Source: Stomoxys calcitrans (lineage: Eukaryota > Arthropoda > Insecta > Diptera > Muscidae). Taken from it: 64,000 bases of DNA. Below the pieces are notes generated by a model. That model had not been told where the DNA came from and did not search any database. It saw only the letters and a program-made list of their open reading frames with translations. The translations under genes were made by a program, and so were the position numbers. The stretch's first letter is position 1. The number at the start of each line of letters is the position of its first letter. The DNA lies in NCBI RefSeq assembly GCF_963082655.1, contig NC_081556.1, positions 149,870,001 to 149,934,000 on the forward strand, in the 5' to 3' direction. Below, piece after piece: positions 1 to 11,500 of the stretch.

Positions 1-1015
1 TGATAAATTTTACATGTCATAAGACAACTACACGTCGTGTAATAGAGCCTTAAGTTGCTTCAAAACATTAACATTAAATGAATCTGAGAAAACATTTCCA
101 AATTTTGACTTATTTTTAATTCATGATTTTATCTCCTGGCAACGCATCTATAGTTGCGCGAATGTCCATAATCGACCCTTACATGTGTTATACGTATCAT
201 ACAACGTGTGCGTAAATGGATAGAATAATAGAGGAATTTAATTTCTCTCAAAATCTTACAGCAAATATCAAACTTATGGGTGTCGTTACTTATTTTATTT
301 TTCTTCAAAGCAAATGGCTCTGTCGAAAAAGTTGAAAAAATCATATTTGCAGCAAAAAGAAAAGAAAGAAAGATACACATATTGGAGGCTAGGACTGCCA
401 AAACCCTATATATGTACATGCATTACGCCATAGTTTCCTCATGGGCAAGGAAATAACGGATATTTATAAAATGCAAACGACGTAAACAGCAGAGCAGAAT
501 TCTGCTTGTGGCATATTCTTAGATAACTCTCATTTATCTTTATTCACATGCGCCACCAATCAGTCTGGGTGCGAACTTCAAATTCCTTATCTTTTATTTA
601 TTGTTTGTTTCATATCAAGGTTTGCGACCAGTGTTGCCACTAAAAAAAATTATTTCCTACCTAAGTTCTAGAAAAATCCTACCAAACTCGACCAAAATCT
701 ACCAAATGTTCTACAAGCCAAAAATGCAGTATATATTTTTACCCGCCACCGGAGACAAGGACATTTTGCCATTACATTTGAAACGCATCAATTTATTCAT
801 TTTCAACGTTAAAAATGATATATCGTATCGTTCTAACCATGTCCGTCCGTCTGTTTGCTGAAATCACACCATAGCCTTACGTTCAATGATTATATATCTC
901 GATATAGCTCCCTTTATACCCGACTTAAATGTTTGAGCCCAGAATGCAGTAAGGCTGGTAGCACATGTTTTTCAGGATTACTTTTTCGTCATGTGTTCCC
1001 GTGTGAACCATCCCC

Positions 1016-1573
1016 ATCAGGAGACAAAGATCCTACCAGTGCGAAGACATAACTGCATGCTGTCTAAGGAATAACTTTTGGGCTGTTATCGCAGAGAACA
1101 TCCAAATGATTATCTTGTGGATAGATATCCGACGCCCAGAAGCATTGAGGTAGATCTTCATGATCTAGAGCGTGAGGTTCAGCGCTACAAGAGAGAACCT
1201 TTAGATAAAGCGACATATCAAGCAGGTCTAGACAACATTCATGCAGACCCGGTAGCTGATGTGGTAAATATCTACCGGGTACACCAGAAGATATTGACCT
1301 CTCCCGACAAACCAGAGTAGTTCTGGCTTAATTACGTTCCCGCCGCCTGAACTCCTACATAACAAGGATTGATAGCGACGTGCAAGATGTATGTCCCGAT
1401 TGTAACCAGGGACCCCACGATACACGTCAATTTTTAACTGCCCAGCCAGAACCACTCGACTCAGATCCAAATCCTTGTGGACGCACCCCATCTTACTTGC
1501 AGAGTTCCTGGATCGTGTACTCAACAGAATCAAGCAGACAAAAGATAGAACACAACAAACTGCTAAAACAACA
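1016..1573 (+). pseudogene. LINE family A (jockey-like) 3' fragment
   Basis: Broken reading frames encode the C-terminal end of a non-LTR reverse transcriptase: DLEREVQRYKREPLDKATYQ, an LPRQTRVVLAQLRS-like segment with indels, and the zinc-knuckle-like DVCPDCNQGPHDTR. It ends in CAACAAACTGCTAAAACAAC. Same family as 28857-29830 and 33480-34205. Stops and frameshifts make it inactive. Clade assignment to jockey is from general likeness only. Confidence 0.7.
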
Positions 1574-1671
1574 ACCACAACGACGGTTACTTTTTTTAAA
1601 CACTACAAAAATCTCAACCCAACACCATAGACAACGAAATATCAATTTCCGACCCTACAAAGGACCGTCGT

Positions 1672-2645
1672 AAAATTCTAAGACGATTTAACGATGTCCG
1701 TGTGTATGCCCGTCCGTCTGTTGTAATCACTCTACAGCCTTCAAAAATTGAGATATGGAGCTGAATTTTGGCACAGATACGTTTTTTTGATGCACGCTGT
1801 TTAAGTTCTTGAACGGGCCAAATCGGACCATATTTGGACACAGCTGCTATATAGACCTATCTGCCGATAAAGGATCTAATGCCCACAAATGCTTTATTTT
1901 TCATCCGATTTCGCTGAAATTTGAAACAGTGGGGCTTTCCTATGTCATATACGGACATGCCGATGAAGGGTGTGAAGCTCATAAAAGCTTTATTTATTAC
2001 CCGATTTCGTTGATATTTGAAATAGTGAGTTGTTTTAAGCCTCCCGACATCTGACCCAAATATCAGATCAAACTATGTAGATATAACTGTCATATAGACC
2101 GATCTTCCAATTTAGCATCTCAATTCCAGATTTATTGTCTGAAAATGTTACATGTATATGAGTTCTCGGGACCTGAATAAATTATGATCGAGACCAGGCC
2201 CTATTAAAATATAACTACTGATATAGTAGTGGAGTTATAATGAAATTATTATATCCTTGTTTAATTTGGTCCATATCGGTCCAGATTTGATTATAGGTTT
2301 AATATAGAACGATCTTTCGATATAAAGTCTTGGTCCAATAAAAAGCCCATTTATTATCCGATTTCGTTGTAATTTGACACAGTGACTTATGTTAGGCTTT
2401 TCGACATCCGTGTCCTATATGGTTCAGATCGGTCTATATTTAGATATATCTACCAAAAAGACCAATATTTTGTCCAACAAAATTGAACAATGACTTGTAC
2501 TTATTAGACCACTCAATGTCCATGCCGAATTTGGGTGCATAAGTTATACAGTTTTCACTGGATTGTGACGAAAGGGGCTTTACATATATACCCGAGGGTG
2601 ATGGGTACCCAAAGTTCGGCCCGGCCGAACTTAATGCCTTTTTAC
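1672..2645. repeat. Muscid-type dispersed repeat with GC-rich palindromic end
   Basis: Degenerate units of the kind CCGATTTCG...ATATAGACCGATC recur, and the right end carries a near-perfect GC-rich palindrome (2612-2632) followed by a TTACTTGTTTTT end. The same end is seen at about 50370-50412, so both belong to one family of non-autonomous repeats. Confidence 0.55.
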
Positions 2646-2784
2646 TTGTTTTTATTTATTTACCTATTAATTTTTATGAAAATAAGGAAATGTCCTACTA
2701 AATGAAATCCGCAAGTTTTTTTTTGCTTCAAAATTTATTATCCAAAAAAGTAATCATGACAAAATTTCGCTAAAAGCCAATATA

Positions 2785-3180
2785 GTTGTTGTTTTAGCCA
2801 CATTTTGATGGGTAGGTGACGATCCTCGTCAAGCTTCTATGGGTGGGCAAGCTCGTTCCGGTCCAAAGGACCGATCGCCGCTGGAACAGTATGGCCATGG
2901 GTTATTTAAATGCGCCAATAACTCCCCTTGTCATATCGAACATCGTAGGCACTCATTATTGGTGCAAGAGCCGGTGCCGCTCGGCCTCTCACTGAGACTC
3001 CGCTCGATACCACTGATTGTCCGCGACCGCCGTTGCAGCTACTCCGTATGGAGCATTCCACTATCTGCAATTAGTGGACGCGCCCGGTAGCTCGCAGCTA
3101 AGCTTCTCGTGACAGCAATGTGTGGTGCTGACAGCTATCCCGTGCCGGGAGTGCTACTAAGTGGTGTCGCTTTGCGGTAA
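2785..3180 (+). repeat. Short repeat family F, copy 1
   Basis: About 330 bp with the landmarks CCAAAGGACCGATCGC, CTTGTCATATCGA, AGAGCCGGTGCCGCT and TAGCTCGCAGCTAAGCTTCT. Other copies at about 13030-13290 (+) and 32925-33250 (-). One side ends GTTGTTGTTTTAGCCACAT, so on the other strand the element has a CAACAAC tail. No coding potential. Confidence 0.7.
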
Positions 3181-5440
3181 ACCCTTCGAACTCGCCAATA
3201 AAATGGAGCTTCCATATTATTGTGCTAAACGGCATTTTTATCAATACCACGATTTTTTTCTCTATTACAAATAAGTGCTTATTCTTCAACTTCATCGATT
3301 GTTGTATGTAATGACATTTGTTCTACCGGCAGCACAGATGGTATTCCTGTTGATAACTCGTTATATTTTAGCAGCTAGTAAATCTGAGGATAATGAGTTA
3401 TTCATTATTTTACATGCCAAAAATAATGACATGTACTTACCCAGTTTTTGCTGGGTACTTCCACTAATTTTCTTAAGAACATGCACTTTCGCACTTGTTG
3501 ATGATGAACACCCTCTCACTAAATGCAAATTTCTGCCATAATCTGCAATCTCAGCTCAAATATTTTTGTTTATGAGGAGAGCGGAGGGTATTATTGATGT
3601 TTATTAACCATTTTTTTTTTATAGAAATTTTACATATACTTTGTTATATGAGTTTGAAAAACAAAAGTGCCGACTACTGATATATGTCGAACTCTGGAGC
3701 ACTTATCCTACCTAGGTGATAATAAATATTATGCTTATACGTTTTTGTTTTATGTTAGATTTTCTTGAAAATGCCCACCAAAGGATGCGCCAAATATTGA
3801 GGAATAAATGAGAATGTAAATTAAAAACAACGACCTTGAGCTTAAATTAAAATAAATATTTGAAAATATATTAAAAAATACACTGTGAAATCAATATGGT
3901 TTAATAATTAGCGGCAGTTACCGAAACAGCTCTCTAAAGTTTTTTTATTATCTTTGAAAGCTTCGACCAACTTCCAGGAGAAACTGATTTTTTTTAATAA
4001 AAAATTAGAAATTCTTATCGTATAGGTATGTAGATTGTAAATTAAATAAATATTTTTCTCTTTTGAATAATATGAGTAATATACGAAAGAAACATTTCAT
4101 TCAATGCTTTGCTGTTCAGCTGCTGCTGCTTCTGCTGCTAGGGACCGGCTGTGCATTTTACTTTCCGCTCTATTGAATACTCTTAGTACGGTATTGTTTG
4201 TTGTATCTCTCTTGGTGTAAAAGATGTTGGATTTATTTCAACCAGTTCCTCCTTGTTAAAGAACTTGCTTTTACTTTGGCTGGTTTGGTTTGTTTTGTTG
4301 GTAGACAACGACGACGACGGCGACGTAGTTGTCGTCTTGCCTTGCCTCATAAATCGAAGCGCACACGATTTTTAAAAAAGTGGAATGTGTGTCACCCATA
4401 CTTATGCATACACAAACAAGTGTAGCGGTGTGATGTATAAACATTAGAGTGGTTCTCTTCCTACCACGAAAAAAACGTATGTTCATTTTAGCGCATTCAG
4501 TACCTATTAGATTCATCTTTTAATTATTTACATTTTCTTTAAACTCTTTAGATATTTGCAAAGTTTTGCAGTTAATTTGTTTTCATTGAATTATAAACAT
4601 GAAAATGACGAACGAAACTCAAAAAATCACTAAACGGCGGCGCCATCATTTCAATAAACTACAAACACAATACTGTACATTTTGTCCATTATAGTTAAAT
4701 AACTACCTTTTAGAATCCCGTTGCCAATGAAAATAAACAATAATTTTACTTATTTTATGCCAAATAAGTCGTTTAAATTTAGTGACGTCTGCCCACAATC
4801 AATGCGGCTAAGTTATGCCACACGCAATTTGGTTATCAAAACGCAAATGAATTTTCAATTACTGACATGGGACTTTGCTCAATGAAATGTCAAAAGGTTA
4901 TGTGCTGTCAAAATCTTCCTAGCCCCTGGGCTACTCAAAAATTATTCACCACACTTAACGTCATATTTTTATTATCCCTACAACTTTGCTACCATTCGAC
5001 ACACTGCCTTAGCTTTAAATACATTTACCCAAATTTACTTTCTAACGGTACTCTTGAATAATACCACCAAAAGAGAAACTATGTAATAAGTTAGTTTACG
5101 ATGTGAGTTCAGTGAAAAGTTAAGTAAAAAAACATTTGAAATCAACAAAAATAGACTAAATGGTGGCCAATGTCTGTACACAGAAGGCAGTTATATCCAA
5201 ACTACAGCGAAGTCGGATAAAAAATAGGTATTAATAAGCTTAAGGAGTTCATTCGCAAGATCGGTCTTTATGGCAACTATGATCCGATTTTTGCTGTTTA
5301 CTAATTTTATTGTTTCCAGCGTCACTTCCAAATGATGATTCTTTCCAATTTTCCATTCAATTCATAAAGAAAAATCCATTCCATTCCATTTATAAAGAAT
5401 AACAATCCAAGTCAAACTAAATATTTACACCTTTATTCAC
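3181..5440. other. No gene recognised
   Basis: AT-rich DNA. The 88-codon frame at 3275-3541 is hydrophobic but has no family likeness that I can see, and I do not call it a gene. A short fragment of the muscid array repeat lies at about 5161-5300. Confidence 0.5.
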
Positions 5441-5445
5441 AAAAC

Positions 5446-5863
5446 TTTAGGCCAAAACAGTATGAGCGCTTTGAGCTTTGTTGCAAAAATGCAACTCTGC
5501 ACACAAATCCCACAAAGGCAACGTGGTTAAAAAGGCGGTCTCACGCGAACAGCTGTTAACAGCCGGCCAGGTTTGACTTTATTAAAATATCAGATTTTTG
5601 TCTCTAATCTCTTTGTTATCATCATCTTCTTTCCCGCATATTATCTGCTCCCGCACACAAATTTCTTTGTGTGTGTTGACAAAACGTCGATCAGCTTGAT
5701 GGCGGATTGCACCATATGATTAGTAGTTGTACAAATGAGACCACCTTGAATTGTTTCGCCATGGTGGTAAAGTTGAAAATCAGTCAGTCAGTCAGTGCTT
5801 GATTTTTTGGCATTTGTTTGTAGAGTTGCATTTTTCAACTCGCTCATTCTGTTTTGGCCTTTA
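5446..5863. mobile_element. MITE with AGGCCAAAACAG terminal inverted repeats
   Basis: Left end AGGCCAAAACAG (about 5449) and right end CTGTTTTGGCCT (to about 5860) are inverse of each other, and inside them TTGCAAAAATGCAACTC and GAGTTGCATTTTTCAA extend the pairing with gaps. About 415 bp, non-coding. CAGCTG E-box-like motifs lie inside (5551) and just outside (5898). Confidence 0.6.
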
Positions 5864-6359
5864 ATCGGGATGAACTTATAATGTGAGGTCATACGAACAG
5901 CTGAGTACAATTTTTTTACTTTTGTTTTAATTTTGTAGTAAATCTAAATGTTAAAGGCTTGATAACACAGCTGTGATTTTTTCTAAAATCTTAAATAGAT
6001 GTTCTTTGATCCGATATTCCACACATAAGCAAAAGTGAAAATACAAATATAAAACACATTTGAAGAAGATAAGTTGTAAAACAATGTTTATTTCGAAAAC
6101 CACTTTGACATTTCAACTTACGGCATTTGCCACTCAAGGTAGTTTTGTTGGAGGTAGACGCTACCTATTAATTGTACCATGGCCTATAATGTAGATTTGA
6201 ATTAGGTTAATTTGACAGATTTATTTTATAGAACTGTCAGACAATCTATTTTAAAGCTTGATTAAGTTTTGAGGATACGGCCGTTAATGTTGAATGTTTT
6301 CCTTTTAATGTTCTTCCATAAATTTTCCCGATAGCACTGTTTTCGCGTACATTTTGTGC

Positions 6360-6374
6360 TGAGCAGGAGCGAGC
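6360..6374 (+). other. Possible end of a Dp1 5' non-coding exon
   Basis: GAGCAGGAGCGAGC|GTAAGTG is a strong donor in a region without a coding gene, and Dp1 needs an upstream non-coding exon to pair with the acceptor at 8440. There is no other support. Confidence 0.2.
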
Positions 6375-6498
6375 GTAAGTGTTTTGTTATTAAAAAGTTT
6401 CAACTTGAGGGTGTTTCCTATTCCTATCACTCGTCATCCCGAATTGGGCTCTAATGCCAACCCTTCTTCTTTTTTACCCTCTTTGAGTAAGACAAACA

Positions 6499-6549
6499 CA
6501 CCTACTGCCCATATACAAACATATGTTGTTTGTATATGGGCAGTAGGTG
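6499..6549. repeat. Perfect 22-bp hairpin
   Basis: Arms 6499-6520 and 6528-6549 are exact reverse complements with a 7-nt loop. Outside the perfect part the CA/TG-rich flanks (ACAAACA and GTTGGTGTGTG) also partly pair. Confidence 0.85.
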
Positions 6550-6602
6550 GTTGGTGTGTGATATCGTCTGGGTTTCCTTTTCCATAGTAGAAATTCTTTG
6601 AT

Positions 6603-7090
6603 CATTAAAGCTCCTATTACACGATCAGACATGTCATATGAGCTGTAACTTTCTGCATTTATAAGGACTTGTCTTATGTACGTCTTGTACAAATAGAGCG
6701 CGCTCCAAAACCAAGTTTACACTAGAGCCCAAATCCACTTGATATAAGATAATCTCCAAAACCCATTTACACTACGATTCAAGTGATTTGTATTTGTCAA
6801 CAGGGATCGTTAGTACTTCGTGCAGATTTATTACAATAGCTTGTTATGAAATGGAAACATTTATTTTTTATTTATTTTAGAAGTATATTTATTTATATTT
6901 TTATACAAATAGTTTCTTATTTATGCATCCACAAATAATATTTTTTTTCCAACCCCAGTAAATACATAAGAGCAAGATCACTAACACTAACAAACACTTA
7001 GTTACAATTAGAAGTTTGGCGATCGCGTTTATTTTACAGAAGAACACGACTTGTTGCGCAGCGATAGTGGTTGTGCTCTTATAGTACCAA
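6603..7090 (+). repeat. Copy 1 of a long repeat also found at 20522-21200
   Basis: Starts with the CTATTACACGATCAGACATG end shared with the MITE at 20522, and continues with matching blocks through TTCTTATTTATGCA, ATCACTAACACTAACAAACA and GCGATCGCGTTTATTTT up to the TGGTTGTGC block. The two copies are in the same orientation on either side of Dp1. Confidence 0.65.
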
Positions 7091-7611
7091 CCTTTATCGA
7101 TTATCTTATTCACTCAGTAATTGTCCAATCTGTTGTGTTTTGTGAAATTATCACATGATATCGATTATTTAATATTCCTCAATGATGATTTATGATTCTT
7201 CTATAGGTAACTTCGTGAACAGTTTGCAAAAAAAAAATAAACAATGATGAAACAGAAACCACTCTAATAAATGTACATGCATGGATAGGCTAGTCAACAG
7301 CATATTGTAGAGATTAAGTCAAATGAATTGTTGTTGCTGTTTTTGTTATTATTGTGTGGTCTTCAGTAAAAAACAATATTTCTTTTAAACACATACTAGG
7401 TATCTGCTGTCCCTCCATGTGTAGAGCAGCGTGTATTTGTGAAGTGTATCTGTGCCTGTTTGAGAAATAAAAAAAAAATATGCTGCTATTCGTAGATTTT
7501 CCTCAAAGAATTGTGAATTGTTTTTGTCGGTCGGTTGGTCCCCAATCTTCGGAATAGTGGCCGGTCTTACGAGGGACTACCACCAACACAATTATTTCTT
7601 TCTTATCAATA

Positions 7612-7847
7612 TACAGGGTGGCTGATGAATATTGCTACAATGATGAATATTGCTACATTTTTTTTTCGGTGTATGGAATACATTTTTCTTTTATTCATGT
7701 TAAATTAAATTATTAAATTAATTATTAAATTATTATTAATTAAATTAATTAATTAATTAATTAAATTAATTATTAAATTATTATTATTAAATAGAAAAAA
7801 AGTTATTACATTTTTTTTTGGTAGCGGCTTTCATCAGCCACCCTGTA
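7612..7847. mobile_element. 236-bp MITE with 18-bp perfect terminal inverted repeats
   Basis: TACAGGGTGGCTGATGAA at 7612-7629 and its exact reverse complement at 7830-7847, including TA target duplications. The interior is low-complexity ATTAATTAAAT. This is a Tc1/mariner-type non-autonomous element. Confidence 0.85.
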
Positions 7848-8440
7848 CTTCGTCGTCGTAGTCAGTTCATGTCATACTTCACGACTTCAAATCATTAAAA
7901 TCCTCATTATTTGAACAATGATAAGTGGGTCCGAGGCAGTAAGTCAGTACTCACAGAGTACTCCCTTCTTGTGCTCATACGTACGTAGTCTATTTTTATT
8001 TCTTTAGATTTGTTCTATATTTTCGTGAATGGGAATGTTTTTTTTTACGTGTTTAGCTTTCATTTCAAAGCTTAACGACGACAGAAAATATTTGATATCT
8101 CTTTGTTCCGTTATCAGCTTCAAGTCTTACTTGAAAATGTGGGGAGCGAGCTCAAGATGATTACTTGGGAATGGGGTGATTGGTGGATATGCCGTCAGCT
8201 TTCTTTGGAATGATCAAGCTCGCTTACATTAAAGCGGCTGCGGCACATGCTTTCGTGTGGTTTTGGTCATTTTCACATTAAGCGTGTGTGTGTGTTTGGG
8301 ATGTCAATGTATTAGTGCCGTCACTTTCTCCTTCAGTTTCTCATTTTATTATGCCACCATGAGCAGCCAATCTTAAACTTGTTTATCATTTTCTCAATTA
8401 ATTCAATGCTCTCTTTTGCTTTTCCCGTTTTTATTTTTAG

Positions 8441-8526
8441 TGGTACTGTAACGACTTGGAACGAAAAAGGACTTTTCTCTTTCTTTTTTTAAGTAATGCA
8501 AGAAGCAGCAATGGAAGAATCCAATG
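8441..8526 (+). CDS. Dp1: Dp1 first coding exon with 5' UTR
   Basis: A pyrimidine-rich stretch ending TTTTTAG at 8440 suggests the exon starts at 8441; ATG at 8496 starts MQEAAMEESN and the exon ends at a G|GTAAGT donor (8526). A second in-frame ATG lies at 8511. An acceptor in front of the ATG means at least one non-coding exon must lie further upstream; its position is not certain. Confidence 0.7.
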
Positions 8527-11500
8527 GTAAGTAATTTTGTATGTTATCTCGTCCCTTCCCCTCGCAGATACATATTTATTTTGTGATTGGTTTCCATTTC
8601 TGGCAGCAATCAACGTTGAACAACAACAACAAGAACAACTTACCACCAATAACTATCAAGAGCTATCGGAACAACAACCTCCATCTTCTCCAACCTCGGT
8701 TGCTACACCAACGAGCACCACCAGCGGTGGCACCGCCAGCAATGCTGCTTTCAGCTATGACGATCTGTTCCCAGCTTTGCCAGCTAATACTTCTGCTCCT
8801 CTGGGCAATACCACCGCTCAACCATGCGTACGCGTAAACAGCTCGCAAAAGACTCAGGTAAATATTATACATATTTACCCCTGTTAACTAGTTGAGCCTC
8901 AATATCTCTCTCTATTCGTTCTCTTCCTTGTATGTGCTTGTACAGGTTCTGCATTTAGCTGGCGAAGAACGTAAATCAACCGATTCGGAAAAATTCGGTG
9001 AGGGCGAATCGAAGCGTATTTGCCAGCAAATATCCAAGGAAACCGGTGCTCAAATTGAAATCGCCAGTGGCAAAAATCAATCGCTAACTTTCCTCATCAA
9101 GGGAAAGCAAAATGAATTGCTCGACGCTCGCCGCAAAATTCTTATGCACTTTTCCACCCAGGCAAGTCGCTCCATTGCCATACCCAAGGAACATCATCGC
9201 GTCATTTTGGGTAAGGCTGGTAAACGTTTGCGCGATTTAGAGCAGCAGACAGCCACAAAGATTACCATTCCCAATCAGAGTGACGATAGTGATATTATCA
9301 CCATTGCCGGTACCAAGGAAGATATTGAGAAGGCCGAACATGAAATTCGTCAATTGTCGACCGAACAATACAAGAAGTCGTCTGATCGTATTTCGGTGCC
9401 CAAGATCTATCATCCATTCATTGTGGGTCCCTACAATGAGAATTTGAATAAGATCATAGAGGAGACTGGGGCCAAGGTGAATGTACCACCACAGTCTGTG
9501 CAAAAGGATGAAATTGTAATTATGGGTGAAAAGGATGCGGTGGCCGCCGCCAAGGCCAAGGTTGAGGCCATCTTCAAGGAGATGGAGAAAAAATGCTCTA
9601 CGGTAAGCGTAGAAGTGGCCAAGGCTCAACATCGCTATGTGATTGGCCCCAAGGGTTCAACTATTGCCGAAATTCTTCAATTGACTGGAGTCTCCGTTGA
9701 AATGCCTCCGCTGGATTCGCCTCTGGAGACCATTACCCTTCGTGGACCTCAGGTCGCTCTAGGCAATGCCTTGACGGTGGTCTATCAAAAAGCGAACTCC
9801 GTAAAGTCCGTCGAGATTGATGCTCCACGTTGGATCCACAAGTATGTGATTGGCCGTAAGGGTGTTAACATGAAGCAATTGGAGGAAGACTGTCCCAATG
9901 TCAATGTGAACTGTCTCGACGATAAAATAAAACTCGAAGGCGACCCCGAAAATGTCGACAAGGCAGCTTCGTATTTGAACGACATTGTAAGCAACTACCA
10001 ACAGAACTATACCTTTGTGGTGATGCGTGTCAATCCAGCCTATTACAAGCACATTATAGGCAAGGCTGGTGCCAACGTTAATCGTCTTAAGGATGAACTT
10101 AATGTCAACATCAACATTGAGGAGCATGAAGGCGAGAATAACATTCGCATTGAAGGTCCTACGGACGGTGTTAAAAAGGCTCAACTTGAATTACAAGAAA
10201 AAATCGACAAACTGGAAAATGAAAAATCAAAGGATGTTATAATTGACCGCCGTCTGCATCGCCAAATTATTGGTGCAAAGGGTGAAAAAATTCGCGAGGT
10301 TAAAGACCGCTATCGCAATGTGATGATTTTGATTCCTACCCCCCAGGAGAACACTGACATTGTGAAATTGCGCGGCCCCAAAGAAGAAGTCGACAAGTGT
10401 CACAAGGATCTCCTGAAAATGGTAAAGGAGATCCAAGAATCTTCGCACATTGAGTCGGTGCCCATCTTCAAGCAATTCCATAAATTTGTCATTGGCAAAG
10501 GCGGTGCTAACATCAAGAAAATCCGTGACGAAACCCAAACCAAGATCGATCTTCCTGCCGAAGGTGACACCAATGAAGTTATTGTCATTACCGGCAAGAA
10601 AGAGAACGTCCTTGAGGCCAAGGAGCGCATACAGAAGATTCAAAATGAATTGGCCGACATTGTCACCGAGGAAGTACAAATTCCCCCCAAATACTATAAT
10701 TCGATCATTGGCACTGGTGGTAAATTGATATCGTCCATTATGGAAGAGTGTGGAGGAGTGTCAATTAAATTCCCTACAAGTGATTCCAAGACCGATAAGG
10801 TCACCATTCGAGGTCCCAAAGACGATGTCCTCAAAGCCAAGTCACAACTATTGGAATTGGCGAATGAACGTCAATTGGCTTCCTTCACTGCCGAAGTTAG
10901 GGCCAAGCAACAGCACCATAAGTTCCTCATTGGCAAGAATGGCGCTTCCATTCGGAAAATACGTGATGCCACCGGTGCACGCATCATCTTCCCTGGCAAT
11001 GAAGATGCCGACAAGGAAGTCATAACTATCATTGGCAAAGAGGAAAATGTGAAGCAGGCAAAGGAGCAGCTAGAGGCCATTATTAAGGATATTGACTTGG
11101 TAACCGATGGTGAGATCTCTGTCGAACCCAAGTACCACAAACACTTTGTTGCCAAACGTGGTGAAATCTTGAATCGCATACAAGAAGAATGCGGCGGTGT
11201 CATGATATCATTCCCCAGGCCAGGCGTCGACTCCGATAAGGTAACACTCAAGGGAGCTAAGGAGTGTATTGAAGCTGCCAAGCAGCGTATTACCGAAATT
11301 GTGGCTGACCTCGATGCGCAAGTGACAATTGAGGTGGTTATACCCCAACGCTTGCATCGCACCATTATGGGCCCGCGCGGCATTAAAGTTCAACAAGTGA
11401 CCACTGAACATGATGTACAAATCAAATTCCCCGACCGCGATGCCACCGGTCCCATCGAAGGTTTAGAGAATGGCACCAATGGCACACTCGATGGTGTGGC

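Noticed and set aside
129..419. 96-codon minus frame near the left edge
   Set aside because: No domain, low-complexity residues and no supporting context.
3275..3541. 88-codon hydrophobic frame
   Set aside because: No recognisable family, no splice or promoter context, and within an AT-rich repeat-bearing region.
8892..8945. Apparent Met start 18 codons before the main Dp1 exon
   Set aside because: It lies in the intron between exons 2 and 3; an acceptor (TACAG at 8945) and a preceding coding exon in matching phase fit vigilin much better.
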